64,000 nt of DNA, taken from positions 142,360-206,359 of the forward strand of contig JAFXGM010000018.1 in assembly GCA_017513195.1 (NCBI GenBank). The letters are read 5' to 3'. The notes beneath the pieces were generated by a model. That model worked only from the letters and a program-made list of their open reading frames with translations. It ran no database searches and was not told the DNA's origin. Of this stretch, positions 40,363 to 49,302 are shown piece after piece. This stretch comes from Clostridia bacterium (GTDB lineage: Bacteria; Bacillota; Clostridia; Oscillospirales; Acutalibacteraceae). Positions within the stretch are counted from its first letter, which is position 1, and each line of letters opens with the position of its first letter. Position numbers and translations under genes: made by a program.

Positions 40363-41544
40363 TTAAAGTCCCATTTCATCCTTTACTTCTTTAAAGCATT
40401 TTACGATATATGTTATATCTTCTTCGCTGAGCGCCGCAGACATCTGGGTTCTTATTCTTGCTTTGCCGCGAGGAACAACAGGATATGAAAACGCAACCAC
40501 ATAAACGCCTTTATCCATCATGCGTTTAGCCATTTCAACAGCCTTATGCTCATCATAAAGCATAACCGGAATAATGGGTGTGCCGCCATCAATAACGTCA
40601 AGACCAATTTCTTTTATTTTGGTTGCAAATAATTTTGTGTTATTAAACAGCTTTTCACGGATAGACAGGTCATTTTCTAACATATCTAAAACCTTAATTG
40701 AACCTGCAGTAACGGCGGGCGCTAATGTGTTTGAGAAAAGATATGGACGCGAACGCTGACGAAGCAGGTCTATGATTTCTTGTCTACCGGAGGTGAAACC
40801 ACCCGACGCGCCACCAAGAGCCTTGCCAAAGGTTCCGGTAATAATGTCTACTCTACCGCTAACACCACAATGTTCTGCTGTTCCTCGGCCTGTATCACCC
40901 ATAAAACCAACGGCGTGACTGTCGTCAACCATAACTAGTGCATCATACTCATCGGCAAGGTCGCAAATACTTTTAAGATCAGCAACGATACCATCCATAG
41001 AAAAGACACCATCCGTTGCAATAAGCTTTATGCGACAGTCCTTTGCTTCCTCAAGCTTTGCGCGTAAATCATCCATATTGTTGTTTTTATAACGGAATCT
41101 TTTTGCTTTACAAAGACGAACACCGTCAATAATGCTTGCGTGATTAAGTTCATCACTTATAACAGCATCTTCTTCGGTAAGGAGTGTTTCAAACAAACCA
41201 CCGTTTGCATCAAAGCAAGAAGAATAAAGAATTGTATCTTCGGTACCCAAAAAAGTGCTTAATTTATTTTCTAACTTCTTATGTAATTCTTGTGTACCAC
41301 ATATAAATCTAACAGAAGAAAGACCGTAGCCATAGCTGTCATAGCTCTCTTTTGCAGCGTTTATAACATCGGGATTATTACCAAGACCTAAATAGTTATT
41401 AGCGCACATGTTAATAACTTGTTTACCATCCGAAAGTTTTACCTTTGCCCCCTGTGGTGTGGTTATAATCTTTTCGTTTTTGGTAAGACCTTCTTTTTCA
41501 ATTGTTTCACAAGTTTCTTTAAAATATTTAAGTGCAGTTTTCAT
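40363..41544 (-). CDS. kbl: glycine C-acetyltransferase (2-amino-3-ketobutyrate CoA ligase)
   Basis: Kbl cleaves 2-amino-3-ketobutyrate with CoA to glycine and acetyl-CoA; PLP-dependent. The 393-residue protein of the alpha-oxoamine synthase family shows [14 protein letters not shown], the [17 protein letters not shown] stretch, [12 protein letters not shown], the [16 protein letters not shown] aspartate/histidine segment and the PLP lysine in [14 protein letters not shown] (about residues 240-253). SD AAGGAG precedes the ATG. It follows tdh by 11 bases. Confidence 0.96.
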   Translation of the reverse strand: MKTALKYFKETCETIEKEGLTKNEKIITTPQGAKVKLSDGKQVINMCANNYLGLGNNPDVINAAKESYDSYGYGLSSVRFICGTQELHKKLENKLSTFLGTEDTILYSSCFDANGGLFETLLTEEDAVISDELNHASIIDGVRLCKAKRFRYKNNNMDDLRAKLEEAKDCRIKLIATDGVFSMDGIVADLKSICDLADEYDALVMVDDSHAVGFMGDTGRGTAEHCGVSGRVDIITGTFGKALGGASGGFTSGRQEIIDLLRQRSRPYLFSNTLAPAVTAGSIKVLDMLENDLSIREKLFNNTKLFATKIKEIGLDVIDGGTPIIPVMLYDEHKAVEMAKRMMDKGVYVVAFSYPVVPRGKARIRTQMSAALSEEDITYIVKCFKEVKDEMGL

Positions 41545-41555
41545 AATGTTTCTCC

Positions 41556-42590
41556 TTAATCTAATTTTGTCCAGTCAAGAATAACCTTGCCGCATTTACC
41601 GCTGTTCATAGCTTCAAAACCTTTTTCATATTCGGTTATATCTAATCTGTGGGTAATAATGTTTGAAATATCAAGGCCGCCCTGAAGCATTGCAGACATT
41701 TTGTACCAGGTTTCATGCATTTGTCTGCCATAAATGCCCTTAATTATAAGACCGTTGAATATAATTTTTGACCAATCTATTTTGGTATCACTCTTCAATA
41801 GACCAAGCAAAGCAATTCTACCGCCGTGAATCATGCAATCAATCATAGAGTTAAATGCAATCTCACTACCAGACATTTCAAGACCTACGTCAAAGCCCTC
41901 TTTAATGTCGATTTCCTTCATAAAATCTTTCAATTCCGTTTTAGCGGTATTAACTGTATATTTTATACCAAGTTTTTTTGCAAGTTCTAATCTTTCGTCG
42001 TTAATATCTGTAATAACTACGTGTCTAGCACCAACGAATTTACAAACGGCTGCAGCCATAATACCTATTGGACCGGCACCTGTAATAAGAACATCTTCAC
42101 CCGTAAGGTCAAAAGAAAGTGCGGTATGTACTGCATTTCCAAACGGATCAAATATTGAGTACATCTCTTCAGGAATATCTTTTTCGCATCTGCGTACGTT
42201 TTCTTGAGGAATAACAAGGTATTGAGCAAAAGCACCATCACGGTTAACGCCAACACCAACGGTATCCTTACACAAGTGACCATTACCGGCAAGGCAGTTT
42301 CTGCATTTACCGCAAACAATATGACCTTCACCGGAAACAATATCACCAATTCGCCAGTTTTTTACATTGGCACCAAGTTCTACTATTTCACCAACGTATT
42401 CGTGACCTATAACTCGTGGTGTCTCAATTGTTTTTTGTGACCACTCATCCCAATTGTAAATGTGCAGGTCTGTACCGCATATAGCGGTTTTATGTATTTT
42501 TATTTTTACATCGTTGTCCGAAATCTGCGGTTCAGGAACATCCTCAAACCAAAGACCTTTTTGTGGATATTTTTTAACAAGTGCTTTCAT
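41556..42590 (-). CDS. tdh: L-threonine 3-dehydrogenase
   Basis: Tdh oxidises threonine to 2-amino-3-ketobutyrate with NAD. The 344-residue zinc MDR enzyme has the catalytic zinc ligands in [15 protein letters not shown] (Cys38 region) and GHEYVG, the structural zinc cysteines [14 protein letters not shown], and the NAD loop [12 protein letters not shown] (about 168-179). It is the first gene of tdh-kbl-UPF0126-lysR. Threonine is thus converted to glycine and acetyl-CoA, and glycine can enter the one-carbon pool through glyA at 22435. Confidence 0.96.
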   Translation of the reverse strand: MKALVKKYPQKGLWFEDVPEPQISDNDVKIKIHKTAICGTDLHIYNWDEWSQKTIETPRVIGHEYVGEIVELGANVKNWRIGDIVSGEGHIVCGKCRNCLAGNGHLCKDTVGVGVNRDGAFAQYLVIPQENVRRCEKDIPEEMYSIFDPFGNAVHTALSFDLTGEDVLITGAGPIGIMAAAVCKFVGARHVVITDINDERLELAKKLGIKYTVNTAKTELKDFMKEIDIKEGFDVGLEMSGSEIAFNSMIDCMIHGGRIALLGLLKSDTKIDWSKIIFNGLIIKGIYGRQMHETWYKMSAMLQGGLDISNIITHRLDITEYEKGFEAMNSGKCGKVILDWTKLD

Positions 42591-42680
42591 GACAGTATAC
42601 CCCTTTTAATTTTGTTTCAATAATATTTTATCATTACAATATAAAAAAGGGTAATATTTAAAAACTATCAATATCGTTCA

Positions 42681-42709
42681 AATAAAATATATCCCTATGC
42701 TGCTGTCAA
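42681..42709 (-). promoter_or_regulatory. possible promoter of the tdh operon
   Basis: Minus strand -35 TTGACA (42704-42709), 17-base spacer, -10 TTTATT (42681-42686, weak match), with a leader of about 80 bases. The weak -10 would fit an activated promoter. Confidence 0.4.
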
Positions 42710-42736
42710 TATAGGACACAGTGATTTGCAAAAATA

Positions 42737-42765
42737 TTTACATTAAAACAGTAGTGTGTTATAAT
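42737..42765 (+). promoter_or_regulatory. promoter of the 42790-43266 gene
   Basis: -35 TTTACA (42737-42742), 17-base spacer, -10 TATAAT (42760-42765). Confidence 0.65.
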
Positions 42766-42789
42766 AAAATAAAGTGAGGTGTGACACAA

Positions 42790-43266
42790 ATGGATAGATT
42801 AGATTTTGATAATCGGTTAGATAAAATATTATCCGAAGCCGAAGCTCTTATTCCAAGCGAAGCATTACCTGATTTACCCTTTATGCCCGAAGCACCTGAT
42901 GTTCACGATTATTATCGCTTTGAACTTGATTTATGGGACAAAGGCGAAGAAATCAGACAACTCATTTTGGAAAGCAAGAAAAAGCCCAATATCGACCAAA
43001 TAAAAAGAATTTGTAATATTTGTACCAATCCATTTGCCAAACGTGGCAGGCGAAGTTTTGTTATGCTTTTAGGTAAAAAGTGTTATGCGGAATATGCCCC
43101 TATTATTGCGTCATTCTTATCTGACGATGATATAGATGGACACGTTGTTGATACATTGTATAAAATGGGAACACCCGACTATGTTGCTCAAATTCAACCT
43201 TTGACTAAGCACAACCGTACTTGGATTAGAAATATCGCCAAAAAATATATCAACAAATACAGTTAA
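42790..43266 (+). CDS. unknown protein with HEAT-like C-terminus
   Basis: I do not recognise a family for this 158-residue protein. It is soluble, with an acidic N-terminal half (MDRLDFDNRLDKILSEAEAL...). The C-terminal half (about 85-155: RRSFVMLLGKKCYAEYAPIIASFL, DIDGHVVDTLYKMGTPDYVAQIQPL) shows the spacing of two HEAT/armadillo-like helical pairs. The ATG at 42790 has SD GAGGTG; the GTG at 42781 lies within it. Good promoter and terminator support expression. Confidence 0.65.
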   Translation: MDRLDFDNRLDKILSEAEALIPSEALPDLPFMPEAPDVHDYYRFELDLWDKGEEIRQLILESKKKPNIDQIKRICNICTNPFAKRGRRSFVMLLGKKCYAEYAPIIASFLSDDDIDGHVVDTLYKMGTPDYVAQIQPLTKHNRTWIRNIAKKYINKYS

Positions 43267-43296
43267 AACGGCATCGGTTTTCGATGCCGTTTTTTG
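43267..43296. terminator. bidirectional terminator between the 42790 gene and spoVAC
   Basis: AACGGCATCG/CGATGCCGTT with 5-base loop, then TTTT on the plus strand. Confidence 0.9.
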
Positions 43297-43740
43297 TTAG
43301 AATAAGGTTGTTACCCAATAAATAACCCCATAAATCACACTCGCCACTGTGCCGTACATAATCACAGGTCCTGCTATGGTGAATATTTTGGCACCTACGC
43401 CTAAAATATATCCCTCGTTTTTAAATTCTATCGCAGGTGATACAACCGCGTTTGCAAATCCGGTTATCGGCACCAACGTGCCCGCCCCTGCTTTACGTGC
43501 GATTTTGTCAAAAACACCAAGTCCTGTAAGCAGTGCCGCTATAAAAATTATTGATACCGGCACCGCCATTTTAACAACCTTTTCAGATAATTCTAATGAC
43601 GTATAAAACTCGGTAAGCAACTGACCTATAACACAAATGGCACCGCCCACTATATATGCCCAAACAAAATCTTTTGCTTTGGGTGATGGTGGCGATGCCT
43701 TTTTTGTCATCTCATTATATTTTTTCTTGTCAGGCAACAT
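43297..43740 (-). CDS. spoVAC: stage V sporulation protein AC
   Basis: SpoVAC is the mechanosensitive membrane subunit of the SpoVA complex, which passes dipicolinic acid across the inner spore membrane. The 147-residue protein from the ATG at 43740 has about four transmembrane segments and the highly conserved core GTLVPITGFANAVVSPAIEF...GYILGVGAKIFTIAGPVIMYG (about residues 83-128). I chose 43740 for its SD AAAGGGAAG; the frame extends to 43800 inside the upstream gene. It follows the 232-residue-frame membrane protein gene. spoVAD lies about 15 kb away and spoVAE is not seen. Confidence 0.95.
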   Translation of the reverse strand: MLPDKKKYNEMTKKASPPSPKAKDFVWAYIVGGAICVIGQLLTEFYTSLELSEKVVKMAVPVSIIFIAALLTGLGVFDKIARKAGAGTLVPITGFANAVVSPAIEFKNEGYILGVGAKIFTIAGPVIMYGTVASVIYGVIYWVTTLF

Positions 43741-43765
43741 ATAATCCACTTCCCTTTCGGGATTA

Positions 43766-44419
43766 TTATTTGCCCTCGGTTTTAGATTTATTCTTTTCAA
43801 CGTTTTCGGTGTCTTTAAACATTTTTTTAGGGTTATAGTCTTTTAGGAATTTTTGCCAGTCCTCTTCACTTAACTTTTCACCGTTTTCGGTGCCGTACTG
43901 CTTATATAGGCCATCAACCAACATATCATAAATACGATTGGTTTTTATTCTTGCGCGAATTAAGATAAAAATAAGCGCTACAACCAATAGCATAATTATG
44001 TATGACGGTACCGAGCCGATATAATAGCTTGACTTATACCCAAGACCAACCTTTGTGCAGGTTCTAAAGCAAGAAATTGCAACGGGTAAAATGGCTACTG
44101 TAAGGCCTAAAAAGTACTTGCTCTTTTTTGATAAAATAAGTGTTACAATAAGCAAGAAAAAGCACGCAAGCAATGTGTAATATTCTGACGTATAAACAAA
44201 GTAGTCATTATTAACAGCAAAAAGCGAAAACTCCTCTGACTGTGCTTTAAACAACAGACTCATACAAAACAAAAACGTCCATATAATCATACAAATTGTA
44301 AAAAAGTTAATAAACTTACACAGTCTTCTAACAAGTGTAGATTTTTCATCGGCATAGCTGATGCCATATTTGTATTTATATTTTTCAACATACTCTAAAA
44401 TGTTTGCGTTCTTTTTCAT
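43766..44419 (-). CDS. membrane protein of unknown function upstream of spoVAC
   Basis: From the ATG at 44419 (SD GGTGAT) the product is 217 residues. It starts with a hydrophilic stretch (MKKNANILEYVEKYKYKYG...), has four membrane segments (about residues 35-58, 75-92, 96-118, 130-155) and a charged cytoplasmic tail of 60 residues rich in K, D and E (EEDWQKFLKDYNPKKMF...). I do not recognise a family. It is 25 bases ahead of spoVAC on the same transcript, so a role in the forespore or spore membrane is possible. Confidence 0.7.
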   Translation of the reverse strand: MKKNANILEYVEKYKYKYGISYADEKSTLVRRLCKFINFFTICMIIWTFLFCMSLLFKAQSEEFSLFAVNNDYFVYTSEYYTLLACFFLLIVTLILSKKSKYFLGLTVAILPVAISCFRTCTKVGLGYKSSYYIGSVPSYIIMLLVVALIFILIRARIKTNRIYDMLVDGLYKQYGTENGEKLSEEDWQKFLKDYNPKKMFKDTENVEKNKSKTEGK

Positions 44420-44457
44420 ATCATCACCAGAAAATATTATACACCAAACAACTTTAC

Positions 44458-44487
44458 TTGACAAGTGTTTATTAAAGATAATATAAT
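44458..44487 (+). promoter_or_regulatory. promoter of trmL
   Basis: -35 TTGACA (44458-44463), 18-base spacer, -10 TATAAT (44482-44487). Confidence 0.7.
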
Positions 44488-44504
44488 GTTAAACGGTGAT
44501 TTTT

Positions 44505-45014
44505 ATGGCAAAAATAAATATAGTAATGGTAGAGCCCGAAATACCACAAAACACGGGCAACGTTGCGCGCACCTGTGCCGCTACGGGCGCAAGGCTGCAT
44601 CTTGTAAAGCCCATGGGCTTTACCCCTGATGACAAAAAGCTAAAACACGCGGGTCTTGATTATTGGAAATATCTTGATATTACCTATTACGAAAACCTTG
44701 CTGACTTTTTCGAAAAAAATAAGGGTGGCAACTTCTTTTACTTTACAACCAAGGGGCGTCACACCCACTCCGACCACAATTACCCCGATAATTGTTTTTT
44801 GCTTTTTGGCAAAGAAAGCAAGGGTTTGCCCGAAGAACTTTTACTGCAAAACCCCGACTACTGCGCTCGGATACCAATGCAAGGCGAAATACGAAGCCTC
44901 AATCTTTCTAACTCGGTGGCTATTGCTGTTTACGAGGTATTGCGTCAGTGGGACTACCCCGCTTTAGAAAATTTTGGTCAATTGCACAATTACAAATGGG
45001 AAGATAATATATAA
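44505..45014 (+). CDS. trmL: tRNA (cytidine(34)-2'-O)-methyltransferase
   Basis: TrmL methylates the ribose of nucleotide 34 in tRNA-Leu. The 169-residue SPOUT protein has IVMVEPEIPQNTGNVARTCAATG at the start, the knot motif LLFGKESKGLPEELL (about 98-112) and the last knot strand MQGEIRSLNLSNSVAIAVYEVLRQ. The ATG at 44505 follows SD GGTGA; the ATG at 44496 lies before it and lacks one. It is a single gene with its own promoter, divergent from the spoVAC unit. Confidence 0.95.
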   Translation: MAKINIVMVEPEIPQNTGNVARTCAATGARLHLVKPMGFTPDDKKLKHAGLDYWKYLDITYYENLADFFEKNKGGNFFYFTTKGRHTHSDHNYPDNCFLLFGKESKGLPEELLLQNPDYCARIPMQGEIRSLNLSNSVAIAVYEVLRQWDYPALENFGQLHNYKWEDNI

Positions 45015-45031
45015 TTTTATATTTTTATATA

Positions 45032-45059
45032 TTGAATTTTTTGGAAATTGTGGTAAAAT
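45032..45059 (+). promoter_or_regulatory. promoter of pgk-tpiA-gpmI
   Basis: -35 TTGAAT (45032-45037), 16-base spacer, -10 TAAAAT (45054-45059) with TGG ahead. A TATAAT at 45067-45072 with a poor -35 is an alternative. Confidence 0.5.
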
Positions 45060-45101
45060 ATAATTGTATAATTTTTAACAATCTCGAAAGGATGTATTAA
45101 A

Positions 45102-46313
45102 ATGAGTCTACTTAACAAAAAAACAGTTGATGACATTAACGTAAAGGGCCAAAAGGTTCTTGTTCGTTGCGATTTTAACGTTCCGCTTAAAAACGGCGTT
45201 ATCACTGACGAAAACAGAATCAACGCTGCTCTTCCAACAATCAAAAAGCTTATTGCTGACGGTGGTCAGGTAATTCTTTGCTCACACCTTGGTAAGCCAA
45301 AGGGCGAGCCAAAGCCAGAGCTTTCTTTGGCTCCTGTTGCTGCTTGCCTTTCAGAAAAATTAGGTCAGCCGGTTGTATTTGCTGCTGACGATAACGTTGT
45401 AGGCGAAAATGCAAAGGCTGCAGTAGCTGCTATGAAAGATGGCGATGTAGTTCTCCTTCAGAACACACGTTACCGCGCAGAAGAAACCAAAAACGGCGAG
45501 GCATTCTCTGCAGAGCTTGGTTCACTTGCTGATATATTTGTAAACGATGCATTTGGTACTGCTCACCGTGCACACTGCTCAACCGTTGGTGTTGTTTCTC
45601 ACGTAAAAGAGGCTGTTGCAGGTTACCTTATCGGTAAAGAGCTTCAGTACCTTGGCAACGCAGTTGAAACCCCTGTTCGTCCTTTCGTTACCATTCTTGG
45701 TGGTGCAAAGGTTGACAGCAAGCTCCCTGTTATTGAAAATCTTCTTACCAAGGCTGATACACTTATTATCGGTGGCGGTATGGCTTATACCTTCCTTGCT
45801 GCAAAGGGTTACGGCGTTGGTACATCACTCATTGATGAAACCAAGATTGACTACTGCCGCGATATGATGGCAAAGGCTGAGGAAAAGGGCGTTAAAATTC
45901 TTCTTCCTATCGACTGCACAATTACAAAGAGCTTCCCAGACCCAATTGATGCTCCTATAGACATCGAGGTTGTAGATGCTGATAAGATTCCTGCAGATAT
46001 GATGAGCCTTGATATTGGCACCAAGACTGCTGAGCTTTACGCAAACGAAGTTAAGGGTGCTAAAACTGTTGTTTGGAACGGACCTATGGGCGTATTTGAA
46101 AACCCAATCTTGGCAAAAGGCACAATGGCTGTAGCTAAGGCTATGGCAGATACCGACGCTGTTACAGTTATCGGTGGTGGCGACTCTGCAGCTGCAGTTA
46201 ACATCTTGGGCTTTGGCGACAAGATGACCCACATCTCTACAGGCGGCGGCGCAAGCCTTGAATTCCTCGAAGGTAAGGAACTCCCAGGTATTGCAGCACT
46301 TAACGATAAATAA
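45102..46313 (+). CDS. pgk: phosphoglycerate kinase
   Basis: Pgk makes ATP from 1,3-bisphosphoglycerate. The 403-residue protein has [15 protein letters not shown] (residues 17-31), [35 protein letters not shown], and the hinge/nucleotide site [13 protein letters not shown] and WNGPMGVFE with GGGDSAAAV near the C-terminus. Normal length. The SD GAAAGGAT precedes the ATG. First gene of pgk-tpiA-gpmI; gap is not adjacent. Codon choice and GC are typical of highly expressed genes here. Confidence 0.97.
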   Translation: MSLLNKKTVDDINVKGQKVLVRCDFNVPLKNGVITDENRINAALPTIKKLIADGGQVILCSHLGKPKGEPKPELSLAPVAACLSEKLGQPVVFAADDNVVGENAKAAVAAMKDGDVVLLQNTRYRAEETKNGEAFSAELGSLADIFVNDAFGTAHRAHCSTVGVVSHVKEAVAGYLIGKELQYLGNAVETPVRPFVTILGGAKVDSKLPVIENLLTKADTLIIGGGMAYTFLAAKGYGVGTSLIDETKIDYCRDMMAKAEEKGVKILLPIDCTITKSFPDPIDAPIDIEVVDADKIPADMMSLDIGTKTAELYANEVKGAKTVVWNGPMGVFENPILAKGTMAVAKAMADTDAVTVIGGGDSAAAVNILGFGDKMTHISTGGGASLEFLEGKELPGIAALNDK

Positions 46314-46378
46314 TTAAAATAAATTTTAGGCGGCTCGGGTTTCCCCTGCCGCCAAATTTTAGGTATAGGAGAATTATT

Positions 46379-47146
46379 ATGAACAAAGCAAAAAGACAGG
46401 CTATTATTGCCGGTAACTGGAAAATGAACAAAACCCCTGCTGAAACTACAGCACTTATTAACGAGATGAAACCACTCGTAGCAGACGCTGATTGTGAAGT
46501 TGTACTTTGCGTACCTTTTATTGACATCGCTGCTGCTGTAGAAGCTGCAAAGGGCTCTAACATTAAAATTGGCGCTGAAAACGTACACTTTAAAGCATCA
46601 GGCGCATACACAGGCGAAATCTCTGCCGAGATGCTTACAGCCGCTGGCGTTGAATATGTTGTAATCGGTCACAGCGAGCGCAGACAGTATTTTGGTGAAA
46701 CAGACCAGACTGTTAACCTTCGCACACTTGCTGCTGTAAACGCAGGCCTTAAGGCAATTGTTTGCGTTGGTGAAACACTCGAACAGCGCGAGCTTGGTTA
46801 TACCGAAACACTTCTTAAATACCAGACAAAGATGGCTCTTACAAACGTAAGTGCAGAACAGCTTAAAAACATTGTTATAGCTTACGAGCCTGTTTGGGCT
46901 ATTGGTACGGGTGTTACTGCTACTGCTGACCAGGCTGACGAAGGCAACGGCTATGTTCGTGCCGCTATTGCTGAAGTTTATGGCGCAGAGGTTGCAGAAA
47001 CCGTTACCATTCAGTACGGCGGTTCTATGAACGCAGGCAATGCTGACGAATTGGTTGCTAAGGTAAACGTTGACGGTGGTCTTATCGGCGGCGCATCACT
47101 TAAAGCACAGGATTTCTCAGTTATAGTTAAAGCTGCAAGCAAATAA
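46379..47146 (+). CDS. tpiA: triosephosphate isomerase
   Basis: TpiA interconverts DHAP and glyceraldehyde 3-phosphate. The 255-residue barrel has AGNWKMNKT with the catalytic Lys, [14 protein letters not shown] with the catalytic His, [11 protein letters not shown] with the catalytic Glu and the mobile loop, and [29 protein letters not shown] for phosphate. All present. SD ATAGGAG precedes the ATG. It follows pgk by 65 bases and precedes gpmI by 15. Confidence 0.97.
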   Translation: MNKAKRQAIIAGNWKMNKTPAETTALINEMKPLVADADCEVVLCVPFIDIAAAVEAAKGSNIKIGAENVHFKASGAYTGEISAEMLTAAGVEYVVIGHSERRQYFGETDQTVNLRTLAAVNAGLKAIVCVGETLEQRELGYTETLLKYQTKMALTNVSAEQLKNIVIAYEPVWAIGTGVTATADQADEGNGYVRAAIAEVYGAEVAETVTIQYGGSMNAGNADELVAKVNVDGGLIGGASLKAQDFSVIVKAASK

Positions 47147-47161
47147 TCAGGAGATTTTATA

Positions 47162-48676
47162 ATGAAAAAACCCGTTGTTTTATGTATAATGGACGGTTTT
47201 GGTATTCGTGACGTAAATGACGGCAACGCTATTTACACTGCTAAAACCCCTAATCTTGATAAGTTTTTTAGCGAAAATCCTTTTACCACAATCGGTGCTT
47301 CAGGTCTTGACGTAGGTCTACCTGACGGTCAGATGGGTAACAGTGAGGTTGGTCACACTAACATTGGCGCCGGCCGTGTTGTTTACCAAATGCTTGTTAA
47401 GATTACAAAAGATATTAACGAAGGCAAGTTCTTTGATATTGAAGTTCTTAAAAATGCAATTGAAAACTGCAAGAAAAATGACAGTTCACTCCACCTTATT
47501 GGTCTTCTTTCTGACGGTGGTGTTCACAGCCATATTGAGCATCTTTACGGTCTACTCGAAATGGCAAAGAAAAACGGTCTTACCAAGGTTTACGTTCACT
47601 GTCTTATGGACGGCCGTGACGTTTCTACCACAAGCGGTATCGGCTTTATCAAGGATTTGCAAGACAAAATGTTAGAGCTTGGCGTTGGTAAAATTGCTAC
47701 TGTTATGGGCCGTTACTACGCTATGGACCGTGACTTTGCTTGGGACCGTGTAGAAAAGGCTTATGCCGCTATGGTTTATGGTGAAGGCGTTCAAACAAAT
47801 GATATACTCTCAACTATGACCGAGTCTTACTCAAACGACGTTACTGACGAATTTATTGTTCCTACCGTTGTTGATAATGAGGGTATGATTAAGGCAAACG
47901 ACAGCATTGTATCGTTTAACTTCCGTCCCGACCGCGCACGTCAGTTTACAAGAACATTTGTTGACCCTGACTTTGACGGATTTGAGCGTAAAAACGGTTT
48001 CTTCCCTGTAAATTATGTATGTATGACACAGTACGACGAAACTATGCCAAACGTAAGCGTTGCTTATCCGCCCGAAGAGCTTAAGATGACACTTGGTGAG
48101 TATCTTGCAAGCAAGAATATGACTCAGCTTCGTATAGCCGAAACACAAAAATACGCTCACGTTACCTTCTTCTTTAACGGTGGCGAGGAAAAAACCTTTA
48201 AGGGCGAGGACCGTGTGCTTATTCAGTCACCCGATGTTCCTACCTTTGACCTACAGCCCGAAATGAGTGCATACCCCGTTTGTGATGCTGTGTGCGATAA
48301 GATTCGTTCAGGCAATTACGATGCAGTTATTCTTAACTTTGCTAACTGCGATATGGTAGGTCACACAGGCGTATTTGATGCCGCTGTAGCCGCTGTAGAG
48401 GCAGTTGACGAGTGTGTTGGTCGCGTTGTTGAAGCAACACGTGAAATGGACGGCGCAGTAATTATTACAGCCGACCATGGTAATGCCGACTGTATGGTTG
48501 GTGAAGACGGTAATCCATTTACCCCACACACCACAAACCCCGTTCCCTTCTGCGTAGTTGGTTACGACTGCGAATTACGCGAGGGCGGCAGACTTGCCGA
48601 CATTGCACCGTCAATGCTCAAAATCTTAGGTCTACCCCAACCCGCTGAAATGACTGGTGAGTCGATTATTAAATAA
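47162..48676 (+). CDS. gpmI: 2,3-bisphosphoglycerate-independent phosphoglycerate mutase
   Basis: GpmI interconverts 3- and 2-phosphoglycerate with two Mn2+. The 504-residue protein has the metal Asp in VVLCIMDGFGIRD, the phosphoserine nucleophile in LPDGQMGNSEVGHTNIGAGR (about residue 61), HCLMDGRDV, FRPDRARQ, NCDMVGHTG and TADHGNAD, which complete both metal sites. SD CAGGAG precedes the ATG. It closes the glycolytic operon. Confidence 0.97.
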   Translation: MKKPVVLCIMDGFGIRDVNDGNAIYTAKTPNLDKFFSENPFTTIGASGLDVGLPDGQMGNSEVGHTNIGAGRVVYQMLVKITKDINEGKFFDIEVLKNAIENCKKNDSSLHLIGLLSDGGVHSHIEHLYGLLEMAKKNGLTKVYVHCLMDGRDVSTTSGIGFIKDLQDKMLELGVGKIATVMGRYYAMDRDFAWDRVEKAYAAMVYGEGVQTNDILSTMTESYSNDVTDEFIVPTVVDNEGMIKANDSIVSFNFRPDRARQFTRTFVDPDFDGFERKNGFFPVNYVCMTQYDETMPNVSVAYPPEELKMTLGEYLASKNMTQLRIAETQKYAHVTFFFNGGEEKTFKGEDRVLIQSPDVPTFDLQPEMSAYPVCDAVCDKIRSGNYDAVILNFANCDMVGHTGVFDAAVAAVEAVDECVGRVVEATREMDGAVIITADHGNADCMVGEDGNPFTPHTTNPVPFCVVGYDCELREGGRLADIAPSMLKILGLPQPAEMTGESIIK

Positions 48677-48688
48677 TTTATAAAGGCA

Positions 48689-48729
48689 ACAGACCTCATT
48701 CTTTGTTTAAGTATGAGGTTTGTTTTTTT
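48689..48729 (+). terminator. terminator after gpmI
   Basis: ACAGACCTCAT/ATGAGGTTTGT stem (one G-T pair, 13-base loop) followed by TTTTTT. Confidence 0.85.
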
Positions 48730-48806
48730 GAATAATAAATAAAAAAGAATAAATAATAAAAATTGAATTTTACTTTGCAAAACAACAAAAATTTTAGAAC
48801 AAAATA

Positions 48807-48830
48807 CGGACTAATCAAGTGATTAGTCCG
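48807..48830 (-). terminator. terminator after the PASTA lipoprotein (copy 1 of a repeated palindrome)
   Basis: CGGACTAATC/GATTAGTCCG, loop AAGT. On the minus strand it is followed by TATTTTGTTCT. The same stem recurs at 49261-49288 on the other side of the gene. Confidence 0.8.
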
Positions 48831-48884
48831 TGGTTAATTTTTTGTTGTATTACAACTTATAAATATAAAACCAAAATCATAATT

Positions 48885-49193
48885 TTAAGCACCCTTACTA
48901 ATATAAATGGTTATACTATCGCCTTCTTTAAGTTTCTTACCCTCACTAATCGATTGGTAGCAAACAACACCTGCGTCATACTCGTTACTATTTATGTAAT
49001 CAAGTTTTATTTCAAGAAGACCGTAAGTAACCACTTCATGATTCTTGAACTCTTCAAAAGTCATTCCAACAAAGTTTGGACATTCAATTACATCCGCTTG
49101 GTTTGAATCAAGTTTTGACGCAAAAATATAAGAACATCCCGAAAAACTAAAAACTATAACAAAAATTAAAATAAAAGATAAAAATTTTTTCAT
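48885..49193 (-). CDS. PASTA-domain lipoprotein
   Basis: The 102-residue protein has a lipoprotein signal peptide with lipobox FSGC (about residue 20) and one PASTA domain (about 38-101): CPNFVGMTFEEFKN at the start and VVCYQSISEGKKLKEGDSITIYIS at the end. PASTA domains of PknB-like kinases and penicillin-binding proteins bind muropeptides or beta-lactams; here the domain stands alone on a lipid anchor, so it should sit outside the membrane near the cell wall. It lies downstream of rpoC, flanked by two copies of the same terminator stem. The function is not known. Confidence 0.85.
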   Translation of the reverse strand: MKKFLSFILIFVIVFSFSGCSYIFASKLDSNQADVIECPNFVGMTFEEFKNHEVVTYGLLEIKLDYINSNEYDAGVVCYQSISEGKKLKEGDSITIYISKGA

Positions 49194-49260
49194 AAATTTA
49201 CCACCCCTTTAATTATAACATAACAAAATAATAATGCAAATAAATTTTTGTTATAAAAAA

Positions 49261-49288
49261 CACGGACTAATCGTTTGATTAGTCCGTG
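49261..49288 (-). terminator. terminator of rpoBC (copy 2 of the repeated palindrome)
   Basis: CACGGACTAATC/GATTAGTCCGTG, loop GTTT, then TTTTTTAT on the minus strand, directly after the rpoC stop. Confidence 0.9.
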
Positions 49289-49302
49289 TTTAATTATGCA
49301 TT

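Noticed and set aside
46037-46611. Minus-strand frames over tpiA and the pgk-tpiA gap
   Set aside because: Antisense to strongly supported glycolytic genes, with no SD or recognisable protein.
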